A DNA stretch of 64,000 nt from JAVHLK01 sp043806215. GTDB taxonomy: Bacteria; Desulfobacterota; Desulfomonilia; Desulfomonilales; Desulfomonilaceae. Shown in pieces: positions 1 through 8,314 of the stretch. A program made the position numbers and the translations under genes. The stretch is from assembly GCA_043806215.1 (NCBI GenBank), contig JAZDHD010000176.1, forward strand, positions 1 through 64,000. The letters are read 5' to 3'. The notes below the pieces were generated by a model that saw only the letters and a list, made by a program, of their open reading frames with translations, ran no database searches and was not told the origin of the DNA. How positions within the stretch are numbered: position 1 is the stretch's first letter; every line of letters starts with the position of its first letter.

Positions 1-581
1 TCTAGTGCGACCCGCATAAAAAAACGGCCAAATGCTTGTGACAAATGCTCCCTGTAGGGCGGCTTTATTCTGAGCCACCGTTTCTGTGACAATGCCATTC
101 TTTCGAGATCAGGGTACATGACGGAGAAAGTTCGCCCAAAGTCCACGAACCGGAACCCAGCTCTAATCTTTCTGTGCGTTATGGAGGGTATCAAGTACTG
201 GCTGATGATCTGTCCCTTGTGGGTTTGTTTGATTTGGTTCTTTACCCACCCATGAAGCTTCTTCGCAGTCGGTTGGTCTTCTGGATTTTCCTTTTGCCAT
301 TCTGAACGTGCCATCTCAACAAAACTCGTCAAGGCTAAGACCGGACACACCATGACGAGAGGAGTCTTGTCGTTTTCTATGTCACAAGACTGACTCATGA
401 TTATCAAGTCAGTGTTAATGATCTGAAGAGGAACCTCCAAATCTTGGCCATCAAGCAGGATCATGACGTCTGCGTCATCGGGAATTGACGGTAAATAGAC
501 GCTGCAACTGGAAAGTATGTCGCCTTGTAAGATGGTTCCATCTTCGGCAATATCATACCACGGGTGCTTTGTTCCTGCCAT
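1..581 (-). CDS. Partial conserved hypothetical protein (left edge), third gene of a coupled cassette
   Basis: An open frame starts at the ATG at 581 and stays open to base 1, so the C-terminus lies outside the window (193 codons visible). The start is the first in-frame ATG after a stop at 606-608, with GGAG about 14 bases upstream. Visible features are an N-terminal 'GTKHPWYDIAEDG' stretch, a 'SQSCDIENDK' segment with one cysteine near the middle, and a basic aromatic tail with 'PPYREHLSQAFGRFFMRV'. I recall similar 'SQSCD...' and 'FMRV' motifs in conserved uncharacterised proteins but cannot name a family. It lies 28 bases downstream of the 197-aa gene on the same strand, so it is probably cotranscribed with it and with the TIGR04255-like gene. 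Function unknown. Confidence 0.7.
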   Translation of the reverse strand, partial: MAGTKHPWYDIAEDGTILQGDILSSCSVYLPSIPDDADVMILLDGQDLEVPLQIINTDLIIMSQSCDIENDKTPLVMVCPVLALTSFVEMARSEWQKENPEDQPTAKKLHGWVKNQIKQTHKGQIISQYLIPSITHRKIRAGFRFVDFGRTFSVMYPDLERMALSQKRWLRIKPPYREHLSQAFGRFFMRVAL

Positions 582-609
582 TAGGGCCTTTGCTCCATCA
601 ACCCCTTAG

Positions 610-1203
610 CTAATCATCTGTACCACGCATAACGGATGGCTCCATTTTCCCAACCCTCACAACCTTCACTCTCGCTTTGACTGTTCTCGTATTTTGAGCC
701 AAGATCTTGCCGAAGATGCGCCCGCAAATTTTCTCGTCGATCTCACCTTCTTCAACAGTAATCAGATCAACTTCGATTTCCTTTGACGCTTCTTCCACAG
801 CGGAGGGGCGTGACGCCAGGACCTCAGCCTGCATACGCTTGATTGCAAAGTGCTCTTTGAGGCTCTGCTTATCGACCCAATATAACAGTTTGTCTCCCAG
901 ATCCCACAACACGCTTCCTTCGGGGCCTTGTTCCCCAGGTTTGGGGCGATAAGTGCTCTTGGGCCGCAGCCAGATTTCTATCACGTCTTCTATCCGGGTC
1001 GGCCGTGACAACTGCCGCAGCGGTTTAGTAATGATTGCAAACTCTCCCAGGTTTGTTTTCTTGTCTACAACCAACTCGCGCCCAAAGTAGTTGCGAATAT
1101 CAGACCGATCTTTACGAGAAGGATGTCTCAGGTAATCAGAATATGTGCCACATCTCCTCCCAGAGGGCTCCCAGTCAGCCAATCTCGTTGGTAATCCGGT
1201 CAT
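610..1203 (-). CDS. Uncharacterised 197-aa protein, middle gene of the cassette
   Basis: I do not recognise this protein. It is soluble, has no signal peptide or membrane segment, and is strongly mixed in charge. Its N-terminal third is basic and rich in Arg/Trp. The C-terminal half reads as alternating beta strands ('EIEVDLITVEEGEIDEKI', then 'VKARVKVVRVG') and could be a small beta domain. The ATG shares one base with the upstream stop codon (TAATG arrangement), so it is translationally coupled to the TIGR04255-like gene. That coupling implies a joint function, perhaps a complex, but no catalytic motif is visible. Confidence 0.7.
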   Translation of the reverse strand: MTGLPTRLADWEPSGRRCGTYSDYLRHPSRKDRSDIRNYFGRELVVDKKTNLGEFAIITKPLRQLSRPTRIEDVIEIWLRPKSTYRPKPGEQGPEGSVLWDLGDKLLYWVDKQSLKEHFAIKRMQAEVLASRPSAVEEASKEIEVDLITVEEGEIDEKICGRIFGKILAQNTRTVKARVKVVRVGKMEPSVMRGTDD

Positions 1204-2003
1204 TATCGTGCCCCCTTCTTTTCTAAAGATTTCCAGTACGTCTGGTTAATGAGACTCCGAAAATGATTCTGGGTCTCTTCATGGGCATCGTCCAGGTGCT
1301 TTGAGACGTCAAGGATCCCGATTTTCTGTCTCATCTCGTACTTGAGCGTGAGGAATATTGCTTCTTGGGGTTCCGGGAAATCTTTGTAACGCGGTTGAAC
1401 GGCGACTTCGAGGAAACCCTTTCCTGCGGGAATGGTGAAATTTATGTTCACATCCAAATACTTAGCCGGAATTTCCTTCGGAAGACTCATTCCGACCTTG
1501 AGGAAGCGACTCAGCGGTATCGCGTCATGTTTCCGCTCAAAAGGCAATACGTTAGTGTACCACAAAGCAACCCGTGTCAGTTCTGAGATCTCAAAAGTCG
1601 CCCCGAGCAGATCCACGAGAGAAAGAAATGCTTTCCTAAACTGCGCAAACCCATCGTACCGAGTGGTGGCATATCCAAGACTCTCCGCCGAAAGAAAAAC
1701 AGCGGCACCTTTGTCTGGATCTTCAAAACGATAAGACGGGAAAGCAGTAGGATTATCATAGTCCACCACAAGGGGAGCTGCTACGCTGTATCGGTCCCTA
1801 ATTCCATGAAAGAACTTGTGTCGGTGACACTCAACCACCGGCTCGGCGGGGTATCCTACCAGAGCGACCACATCCCTAATAGGGTAATCTCTGTTTCTGT
1901 CTCCCGATGGATCTGGCATCTTTAATTGATCCTTCCTAAAAGGCCCTCTTACAGCAAAAATAGCACATCCGGGCTTCTTTTCAAAACTCATAAGCATAAC
2001 CAT
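1203..2003 (-). CDS. TIGR04255-like family protein, first gene of the cassette
   Basis: 266 aa. The pattern resembles the sporadically distributed TIGR04255 family: an N-terminal beta region, a central 'GYATTRYDGFAQFRKAF' segment, then 'LTRVALWYTNVLPF' (usual family form R-x-A-x-R-Y-x-N), and a C-terminal 'HLDDAHEETQNHFRSLI' helix resembling the family's end. The ATG at 2003 is preceded by AGGAG at good spacing. No enzyme motif is seen. Members have patchy distribution and often sit in accessory islands; their function is not established. It starts the three-gene set that continues to base 1. Assignment by eye, moderate certainty. Confidence 0.62.
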   Translation of the reverse strand: MVMLMSFEKKPGCAIFAVRGPFRKDQLKMPDPSGDRNRDYPIRDVVALVGYPAEPVVECHRHKFFHGIRDRYSVAAPLVVDYDNPTAFPSYRFEDPDKGAAVFLSAESLGYATTRYDGFAQFRKAFLSLVDLLGATFEISELTRVALWYTNVLPFERKHDAIPLSRFLKVGMSLPKEIPAKYLDVNINFTIPAGKGFLEVAVQPRYKDFPEPQEAIFLTLKYEMRQKIGILDVSKHLDDAHEETQNHFRSLINQTYWKSLEKKGAR

Positions 2004-2020
2004 TTGAGATCTCCTGGATA

Positions 2021-2161
2021 GTCCTTGTCGACGGCTTCCACCGCCGGCAGGCCCACAAACGAGGGAACCAGGAGACCATTCAAGCCGAAGACCTGGGCAA
2101 TCTGACCGACGCCGAGATATTTATGGCGGTGGCGGTGGCGTGTGGAAGGGGACCCCCTTAA
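2021..2161 (+). pseudogene. Remnant of a ParB-like nuclease-domain gene
   Basis: An open stretch without its own start reads 'VLVDGFHRRQAHKRGNQ', then 'IQAEDLGNLTDAEIFMAVA', and stops at 2159-2161. This matches the ParB/Srx core pattern (hydrophobic-VDG-x-HR-x-x-A, then D-L/T-D-x-E). Only about 40 codons survive and both ends are missing, so it is a fragment left by deletion or recombination. It lies next to the promoter side of the TIGR04255-like cassette, which suggests past rearrangement there. Confidence 0.45.
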
Positions 2162-2224
2162 TCAACTCAATTTCCACGAAACGGGAATAGGCGTAGAAGC
2201 GTATCCATGCCGAGGCGAGCAAGA

Positions 2225-2244
2225 ATGGATGGATGGATGGATGG
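2225..2244. repeat. Tetranucleotide tandem run (ATGG)5
   Basis: Five perfect ATGG units occur in a row. The run is not inside a supported gene, so it is unlikely to act as a coding phase-variation switch. Confidence 0.8.
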
Positions 2245-2470
2245 CCCCGGTGCTCTCCACCACGCTGACTTCCGGGTACACCATTCTCCATTGCCGACGC
2301 CCGTGGCGACCCAACCTGCCGTTTGGTCACCTCTTGGATCGCCCGATTAGCGGCACCAGGTATTCCGCCGGAAGAGTTGCGTCTCTTCCGACGCCATGAG
2401 AGTGCCGGGCGACCCTTGGCACGACGGCTCTTCTCAGCGATTGGAGGAGATTTCCGGCCGCGGACTCCCC

Positions 2471-2529
2471 AAGGCAAAGCCGGGAGTCAAGTCCGGTAAG
2501 GAAAATTGAGTATGGTGTTCCGGGAATTT
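2471..2529 (+). repeat. 59-bp dispersed direct repeat, copy 1
   Basis: This element matches 3631-3689 in the same orientation at 52 of 59 positions, both beginning AAGGCAAAGCCGGGAG. The two copies bracket the secreted-protein gene at 2759-3520. Read in one frame the element gives a 'RIEYGxPGI'-like string, which can look like the end of a spurious gene. Confidence 0.8.
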
Positions 2530-2758
2530 AGACGCAGGCTCTAAAAATGCGGACCTTCGTCGGACGTAACCGGATGCCGACTGAAAGCGCAGTTCCCATT
2601 GACGTGAAGATTCCGAGCAGTTAAACTGGGCTGATCCTGATCGGGCCTGAATATTGCGCTTCTTGTCGTGGATCGACCGAACGTTTTCGAGCACGGGAAC
2701 CATCCAGTTTCCAGGATGAACACTTTAGATCAAGTCTTCTCTTCACGGAGGCGGCCAA

Positions 2759-3520
2759 TTGCGGAAGCTATGGGGCAGCGGATTATTGAGCCTTCTGTTT
2801 CTATTCTGGGCATGTCTGCCCGTATGGGCGGACGCTCCAGTCGAAGAGTACTATTTTGAACGAAGTTCCTTGTTCCAGAGGATTCCTGCCGACTGTAAAG
2901 GAGCACTCGCAGTCTCTTGCGTGGATGCTCCCTCTATGAAGAAGTTCCACAACCAGGTTGTTCCAGAAGTAACGGTGACCTTGTATGAGAGATCACAGAG
3001 CGGTTTTCTCAAAACAAGGACAGTCAACATTGTTGAGACAAGACCGCTATCGGGGTATCTTTTCAACGGAATTTGTTTCAGGCGATTTCCTACCGTGGAC
3101 CGAGATCGAGATTTCGTGAATATTGTGTATGACGTGGAGAAGGGCCTCAGGGCTTGGGTCAAACTGGATGACCTGTCAGGGCTGTTGCCCAAGGCGTGGT
3201 CAGAATCGGTCTTCCTGACTTGGTTCGACGAGGGAAGGTTCAAGAAACACGACTGCATAGACATATTTGGACTTCGGCCCGACACCGGACGCAGGCTATA
3301 TGACGAGCCATGTGAGACTTCCCGAAGCCGTTTGATCCAGTCCTACGATGACATTGGTGATTCTGCGCCAAATCCTGTGGTCGTGGATTACAGGAATGGC
3401 TTTGTACGGCTGGGCTTCTTTGATTCCTGCGAGGGTACGATTCGCAAGTCTAAATGGATACGTGTCCGCGACAAGAAGGGACGGCTGACCATCTGGCCGC
3501 ACATCTGCCTTTCATGCTGA
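2759..3520 (+). CDS. Predicted secreted protein of unknown function (253 aa)
   Basis: The start is a TTG with GGAGG about seven bases upstream. The protein opens with a clear signal peptide ('RKLWGSGLLSLLFLFWACLPVWA', cleavage after ADA or nearby). The mature part is beta-rich with six cysteines: two near the N-terminus and several near the C-terminus, ending in 'WPHICLSC'. That pattern suits a disulfide-stabilised periplasmic protein. The last 45 residues ('GFVRLGFFDSCEGTIRKSKWIRV') could be an SH3-like barrel. No family is recognised. It stands alone, bracketed by the two 59-bp direct repeats at 2471 and 3631, which may mark it as a mobile or recently inserted unit. Confidence 0.68.
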   Translation: MRKLWGSGLLSLLFLFWACLPVWADAPVEEYYFERSSLFQRIPADCKGALAVSCVDAPSMKKFHNQVVPEVTVTLYERSQSGFLKTRTVNIVETRPLSGYLFNGICFRRFPTVDRDRDFVNIVYDVEKGLRAWVKLDDLSGLLPKAWSESVFLTWFDEGRFKKHDCIDIFGLRPDTGRRLYDEPCETSRSRLIQSYDDIGDSAPNPVVVDYRNGFVRLGFFDSCEGTIRKSKWIRVRDKKGRLTIWPHICLSC

Positions 3521-3630
3521 TTGGCGATGGATCTCAGAGCATCGAGTAAGATACTCGACGCCGGACCCTTACCAAGCAACTTCAAACTCCGCTCCCGAAA
3601 GAGAGAGGTGATAAGCCGGCACGGACGCGC

Positions 3631-3689
3631 AAGGCAAAGCCGGGAGCCAAGTCCGGCAAGGAGAATTGAGTATGGTATACCCGGCATTT
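3631..3689 (+). repeat. 59-bp dispersed direct repeat, copy 2
   Basis: This is the second copy of the element at 2471-2529, same orientation, seven mismatches. It lies just after the secreted-protein gene and before the DUF169 gene. Confidence 0.8.
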
Positions 3690-3853
3690 CTCAAGTAGAG
3701 GACGAGACTTTTTGAAGCGGAAGACGTCGGTGCAAAGCCGTAACAGCCCTTCGGCGACTGCTTGACCTTTCAGCCGGAATCATTGATACCGGATCGATCC
3801 ACCAGGAATGCCGGCACTTGATTTCAGTTTCAAATCGAAAAGGAGAAACGTCT

Positions 3854-4564
3854 ATGGGCTTGAATCTTAAAGAGCTATGCCGCCTTATGGAGATCGACAC
3901 CCGCCCCGTCGGCGTGTACGACGCCCCGGACCCGACGGCGTTCGCCCCTGTGGTCGGCCTCAAGCGATGCGTCTTCGATCATTATAACGACTGGCAGAAC
4001 GGCGAGACCTTGGAGGTTTCCGGACGCTCACGAGGGTGTCCGGGATGCGGCTATTGGATCAGAGGCATCCAAGGTTTTCCCAGCAAAGAGGCGTTTGTCA
4101 AGTTCCTCTTTGAAAAGGAAGGGCTGCGGGCCTCATCGGAACTCATGGAGGCTTGGCTCGACGCCACTCCGCCCTATCGACCGTCTCACGGTCATGTGAT
4201 GATCGGCCCGATCCGTGATGAAATGGCCGAGTATCTTAAGACGGTCACCTTCTACGTTAATCCCGATCAAATGAGTGTGCTTATGCATGGAGCGGTTCAC
4301 CATGCGCGTCCCGAGGATCCGCCCCCTGTGCGGGCCCCATTTGGATCCGGTTGCGGTCAGATGCTCGCCCTGTTCCCGGATCTTTCCGAACCCCAAGCTC
4401 TGGTCGGGGCCACGGATATGGCCATGCGTCGGATGGTGCCGGCGGACCGTTTGGCTTTCACCGTGACCGTTCCCATGCTGAATAGGCTGCTTAGCCTCGA
4501 CCCCGACCGATCTTTTCTCGGCAAGCCATTTCTGAAGAAGCTTAGGGAGGCTCGAAAAAGATGA
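3854..4564 (+). CDS. DUF169 family protein
   Basis: 236 aa from the ATG at 3854, which has AGGAG nine bases upstream; a longer frame from 3818 lacks such a site. The sequence fits the DUF169 pattern: 'RPVGVYDAP' near the N-terminus, a cysteine-containing 'GRSRGCPGCGYWIRGI', 'SVLMHGAVHHARPEDPPPV', then 'PFGSGCGQMLALFPDL'. The C-terminal 'AFTVTVPMLNRLLSL' is also typical. Six cysteines, including the C-x2-C pair and the G-S-G-C-G-Q motif, suggest a metal or cofactor site. DUF169 proteins are common in anaerobes and their reaction is not established. The stop overlaps the start of the monooxygenase stub (ATGA). Confidence 0.8.
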   Translation: MGLNLKELCRLMEIDTRPVGVYDAPDPTAFAPVVGLKRCVFDHYNDWQNGETLEVSGRSRGCPGCGYWIRGIQGFPSKEAFVKFLFEKEGLRASSELMEAWLDATPPYRPSHGHVMIGPIRDEMAEYLKTVTFYVNPDQMSVLMHGAVHHARPEDPPPVRAPFGSGCGQMLALFPDLSEPQALVGATDMAMRRMVPADRLAFTVTVPMLNRLLSLDPDRSFLGKPFLKKLREARKR

Positions 4565-4662
4565 GTGTGACGCTTATCAATCCCTTCGAGGTTCCGGAAG
4601 GCAAGGGAAAAGAGGCGTCGGCCTTCCGGGAGCCGGCAACAGTGACGTCTTCAAACAATTGA
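4561..4662 (+). pseudogene. Truncated antibiotic-biosynthesis-monooxygenase-like stub
   Basis: A 33-codon frame opens at the ATG overlapping the DUF169 stop (ATGA). Its N-terminus, 'MSVTLINPFEVPEGK', is the characteristic first strand of small ABM / ferredoxin-like monooxygenase-domain proteins, which are usually about 100 aa. Here the frame becomes unrelated after roughly 20 codons and stops at 4660-4662, so the gene has lost its 3' part. The coupling suggests that an intact ancestor was cotranscribed with the DUF169 gene. Confidence 0.55.
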
Positions 4663-4698
4663 CCGACCCTTACATGCAATTCCGTGCAGTTCCGCCAG

Positions 4699-5739
4699 TC
4701 AATTCCTTCCATTACAGGCCGGGCACAATAACCGCACGTCCGCGTCTCCGTTGACTGCGTAAACCCTCCTGGACCCGGCACCACAGTGTCCACAGGCAAT
4801 GGGATCCAGTCGGCGGGTTACGGGGTTCCAGGTGAGGCCCACGGTTGCGCTCATTCTTCGGCAGTCGATTTGCACCATGAGCCGTACCACCGGCACAAGG
4901 AACCGTAAAGCGGCGCGTCCGGTAATGGCGACCTTCAAAGAGTACTTGTGTTCGAGATCCCTTATCTTGGCGTTCATCTCTGTGGGGAGATCCGCCATCT
5001 TGGCCCGCCGGTCTTCCTGCTGCGCCTCGGAAAGATTGTGATGCGACAGGCTTTGCTCCATCTCCACCGCCAAGGCCTGGTAGTATTCCTTGGTATTTCC
5101 GACGTCGCGGTGCAACCTCCGGCGCATTCCGGAAACAAAGCCGGCAAGTTCTTCCTCAGTCACCTTTTGGGCTTGATTCAGTGCATTGGCCAGAGCCCGC
5201 TCGGGGATCAGTGAGAACTGCGGCGGTACCTGGTTACCGGTAAACGGCTCCAAGGGAAATTCCTTCCAAAGCTCCTCGAACCCCTCGATAACGGCTCCCG
5301 TGGCCTCGCCGACCGCCACGAGCACCAGTCCTTCCTTGCGTTCATCGCTCAACGCCTCGTAACGGCACGTCGCCACCAGGTAGCAGGCCTTGGCCTCGGC
5401 CCGGGCAATGGACTTGATTCGTGCTCCCACAAGCTGCACGTCTTCGCACACGAGGCGATCAAAGCCGTCCTTCTTGAGATAGGGGATATTCAGTGCCGCA
5501 TAGGTGACCGGCACCTCGTCAACGGCAAGACGGATGAGCCCGTCGAGCAAGGGGCTGCCGTAAAGGAGCGGATGACTCTCTCCACCCAGGACGATCTCCT
5601 CGGGGACATTCAGGGATTGCGCGAGATCGGGCGGCAACAGCGCAAGTATGCTGTCATCGTCTTGCTCGAGAAGAGCTCCGTGGGCTTCCAACAAGTTCGA
5701 GGCAAAGGCCGGCAACGTTGTATCCAGGGATGTGGTCAT
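4699..5739 (-). CDS. SNF2-associated protein with C-terminal zinc ribbon
   Basis: 346 aa, not assigned to a named family. Residues 1-170 form a mixed alpha/beta region ('EEIVLGGESHPLLYGSPLLDGLIRLA'). Residues ~190-270 are helical and charged, probably a coiled coil. Near the end, 'CGHCG' and 'CPAC' about 25 residues apart form a four-cysteine zinc ribbon. The ATG overlaps the helicase stop by four bases (ATGA at 5736-5739), so the two are translationally coupled and probably form a complex. The zinc ribbon and partner point to nucleic-acid binding; this is inference. Confidence 0.75.
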   Translation of the reverse strand: MTTSLDTTLPAFASNLLEAHGALLEQDDDSILALLPPDLAQSLNVPEEIVLGGESHPLLYGSPLLDGLIRLAVDEVPVTYAALNIPYLKKDGFDRLVCEDVQLVGARIKSIARAEAKACYLVATCRYEALSDERKEGLVLVAVGEATGAVIEGFEELWKEFPLEPFTGNQVPPQFSLIPERALANALNQAQKVTEEELAGFVSGMRRRLHRDVGNTKEYYQALAVEMEQSLSHHNLSEAQQEDRRAKMADLPTEMNAKIRDLEHKYSLKVAITGRAALRFLVPVVRLMVQIDCRRMSATVGLTWNPVTRRLDPIACGHCGAGSRRVYAVNGDADVRLLCPACNGRN

Positions 5740-8015
5740 ACGCCGAAGTCCTCTTGGAAGAGCTTTTCATCGAGATCTTTGCTCTTTTCATACGCCCTCT
5801 TTGCCCGTTGGAGCCGTGTGCCCAGGTCTTGGAAAGCTTCGGACCGCCCGGCGTCGTCCCGTTGTCTTGTCCAGATTTCAAAGACCATCTCCCCGAAGTC
5901 CCGCTCGTCCTGCAGCCGGCCGAGAATCATGTCGATCTCCCCGACCACGAGCTCGAACATGTTGATCTTGCGGTCGAGAACCGTGAGTATGTGATCCTCG
6001 ATGGTGCCCGCCGCGCAGAAGTTGTGCACGAAGACTTCCTCGGTTTGCCCGATACGGTGAATGCGGCCGATACGTTGTTCGATTTCCATGGGGTTCCACG
6101 GAAGATCGTAATTGATCATGACATGGCAGAATTGAAGGTTGTGCCCTTCGCCGCCGCTCCCGGTGGACAGGAGGACCCGGCAGTCGGACCGGAATTCCTC
6201 GATTGCATTATTCTTTTGCGCAGGTGTGAGACCGCCGTGAAACACGCGGTACGCTATCTTCTCTTTGTCCAGGGCCTGTTTCAGAGATTCCAATGTGGCA
6301 AGATAATTGACAAAAACGATCTTTCGATCGGGGGAGGATTTCACGAGATCCAGCACCTTGCGGATCTTGCTTCCGGAGCCGATTTTCTTCCCCAGATCCA
6401 CAAGTTCGGAACGAAGGGTTTCCAGAGACTCCACGGTAAGGTGCATCTTTTCAAGGGTGCGGAGTGCCGCGTCGTGGGAAGACCCGGCGGCTTCGAGGAG
6501 TTTCCGGGCCGCCATTGGGGTGGTGCCCGTTTTGCGGAGAGCGCACAGCTCCGATACGAGCTTGCCTACCCCTTGGTAAAAGGTCTCCTCCGCTTCCGAG
6601 GCGTTAATGCGGGTAATCGTGGCGAATCTGGGAGGCATACGCACCTGGCTTGCCGAACGGGTGTTCCTTATCATGACTTCCTTGAGCAGGTGTCGGAGCC
6701 GCTCCCTGTTTTGCGGATCCGTGGGATTTCCCCGTGTTACGAATTCCTCCTTAAATGCTTTTCTGGTCTTGAGATGTCCCGGCCGCAAAACCGTTACCAA
6801 ATTGTACAGCTCTTCCAGGTTGTTTTGCACCGGCGTGGCCGTCAGAAGAAGGATGAAGGTTTTTTGCAGGGAATTCACAAGCTTCCAGCTTCTGGTTGCC
6901 TGATTCTTCAGATGATGCGCTTCATCGACGATGACGATGTCATAGCTTCCCGACGCGACGGCATCGAAATGGCGGCTGCTCCGCGCCGTACCCAAAGAGG
7001 CTATGAGGAAGGGCCGGTGCCAGAACTCGGCGGGATCGTCCCGGAATTCCGGGTCGTTGGTCGTGGCGAAGGCGAGATCAAACTTGTCCTGAAGTTCTCC
7101 CCGCCACTGATTCACGAGGGAACTCGGCGTTATAACGAGGGCCGACCGCACCAGACCCCGCATGATGTACTCTTTCAGCACGAGCCCGGCTTCAATGGTC
7201 TTGCCCAGCCCCACTTCGTCGGCGAGGACCGCCCGGCCGCGAAAATCCTTCATGACCTTTCGTGCCGTTTCTTCCTGATACGCGAGAAACTGGACATTCC
7301 GGAGGGTGGACAGACATATCAATTGGTCGTAAGAAACCCTGAAGGCATGCCGGTAAGCCTGCATCGCCAAGTCAAAATGCACCAAATCCGTTGAGCGCCG
7401 CGCTTTGACGGCTTCGGACAACAGGCGGGAATCCGTCTCAAACCGTATCTCCAGTGAGGGCAGGTCTTCTTCCGCAACGGCCTTCCGCGCCTCCTCAACG
7501 GGTGTCGCCGCGGCCGGCGGGCTTGTCTTCCGCTGCTCAGGGGAGCCGGTGTACGGTTGCTCCCGCCGAGACGGCTTGGATTCACGTTGTGCCGGCTTCC
7601 GAGCGGCTTTTTCTGCGCGCTCGACTTGTTTCAGATATTTCCTGATCCTGAACTGGAAGTCCTCGGGCAACGGTTCACCGAACCGGGAAGGTGTGAGCAA
7701 CGCTTCGTAGGCTTCCTTTGCCAGGGCGTATTCTTTGCGATCTGCGGCGAATTTCCCCAGGAGGAGACAATTCTGAGGCTTGAACTCTACCCCCTCCCGC
7801 CAACATTTCTTGAGGATGTCGAAAGCCTTCTTGCCTTTACGAAGGTCTGCCAGGAACCGTATCATGAAGTCGTCCAACGGCTCTGCTTCCGGGGCCGATT
7901 TTATCCCCTTCTTCCCTTCGGCGGCAGGAGCGCGCTTCACTTCCTTTGGGGGAGGGGGGTATTCATCCATCGAAAACAGTTCTTGTTGACGTGCACGTTT
8001 TTGAGTGTCGTTCAT
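5736..8015 (-). CDS. SNF2-family DEAD/DEAH helicase (RapA-like)
   Basis: 759 aa. Residues 1-190 are a poorly conserved, charged, partly helical N-terminal extension with a TPR-like stretch around residues 80-110. The SNF2 core follows: motif I 'ADEVGLGKT' near residue 265, motif II 'DEAHH', motif III 'LLTATP', and C-terminal lobe motifs 'LLSTGSGGEGHNLQ' and 'QRIGRIHRIGQ'. All key ATPase residues are present. This architecture is an ATP-driven DNA translocase or remodeller of the RapA/bacterial SNF2 type. It is coupled to the zinc-ribbon gene downstream. It could act in transcription recycling, repair or defence; the sequence does not decide. Confidence 0.88.
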   Translation of the reverse strand: MNDTQKRARQQELFSMDEYPPPPKEVKRAPAAEGKKGIKSAPEAEPLDDFMIRFLADLRKGKKAFDILKKCWREGVEFKPQNCLLLGKFAADRKEYALAKEAYEALLTPSRFGEPLPEDFQFRIRKYLKQVERAEKAARKPAQRESKPSRREQPYTGSPEQRKTSPPAAATPVEEARKAVAEEDLPSLEIRFETDSRLLSEAVKARRSTDLVHFDLAMQAYRHAFRVSYDQLICLSTLRNVQFLAYQEETARKVMKDFRGRAVLADEVGLGKTIEAGLVLKEYIMRGLVRSALVITPSSLVNQWRGELQDKFDLAFATTNDPEFRDDPAEFWHRPFLIASLGTARSSRHFDAVASGSYDIVIVDEAHHLKNQATRSWKLVNSLQKTFILLLTATPVQNNLEELYNLVTVLRPGHLKTRKAFKEEFVTRGNPTDPQNRERLRHLLKEVMIRNTRSASQVRMPPRFATITRINASEAEETFYQGVGKLVSELCALRKTGTTPMAARKLLEAAGSSHDAALRTLEKMHLTVESLETLRSELVDLGKKIGSGSKIRKVLDLVKSSPDRKIVFVNYLATLESLKQALDKEKIAYRVFHGGLTPAQKNNAIEEFRSDCRVLLSTGSGGEGHNLQFCHVMINYDLPWNPMEIEQRIGRIHRIGQTEEVFVHNFCAAGTIEDHILTVLDRKINMFELVVGEIDMILGRLQDERDFGEMVFEIWTRQRDDAGRSEAFQDLGTRLQRAKRAYEKSKDLDEKLFQEDFGV

Positions 8016-8314
8016 GGCGAGTGCCGGTTCGGTATTGGGCCTGTGAGGCGGCGCGGATCCGGGCCGCGCCCCGCGTTCTTTGCACCAGGCCGCTGTCTGA
8101 TCCGTTCAACGAAGCCGTTGGTCATTTACCGGTATCGGAATCGCAGGTCTTATATCCGGAAGCCGCGATGAAGTCAATCATTGAATGGCCGGAAGCGTGT
8201 GCGTTCGCGTACGCGGCGGTGCCCCTCCCCTGAATGAGAAGAATTTTCCGGATATTTATCCGCAGATTACGCAGAGAGAATAGAGGTGGAAGCCGTTCCC
8301 TTGCCGTGGTGAGG
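8016..8314. other. Gap without recognised genes
   Basis: About 300 bases between the helicase and the HicA-like gene. I see no coding region. A short CCGCAGATTACGCAGA string at about 8261-8276 resembles a common degenerate intergenic repeat. The helicase promoter should lie here but no confident -35/-10 pair was seen. Confidence 0.4.

Larger units (their letters stand above)
2162..2746. other. Non-coding gap with short tandem and dispersed repeat
   Basis: No convincing gene is seen in these 585 bases on either strand. The gap holds a five-unit ATGG tandem run at 2225-2244 and the first copy of a 59-bp dispersed repeat at 2471-2529. Confidence 0.5.

Noticed and set aside
2471..3689. Integron attC sites or group II intron ends at the 59-bp repeats
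   Set aside because: No RYYYAAC/GTTRRRY core sites and no reverse transcriptase or intron secondary structure were seen.
3521..3715. Small plus-strand gene ending in 'RIEYGIPGISQ'
   Set aside because: Its end is formed by the 59-bp repeat, and there is no good start site.
5718..7394. Long open frame (558 codons) on the plus strand opposite the SNF2 helicase
   Set aside because: The minus-strand frame has all SNF2 motifs; the plus-strand translation has no domain sense and arises from GC-rich codon bias.
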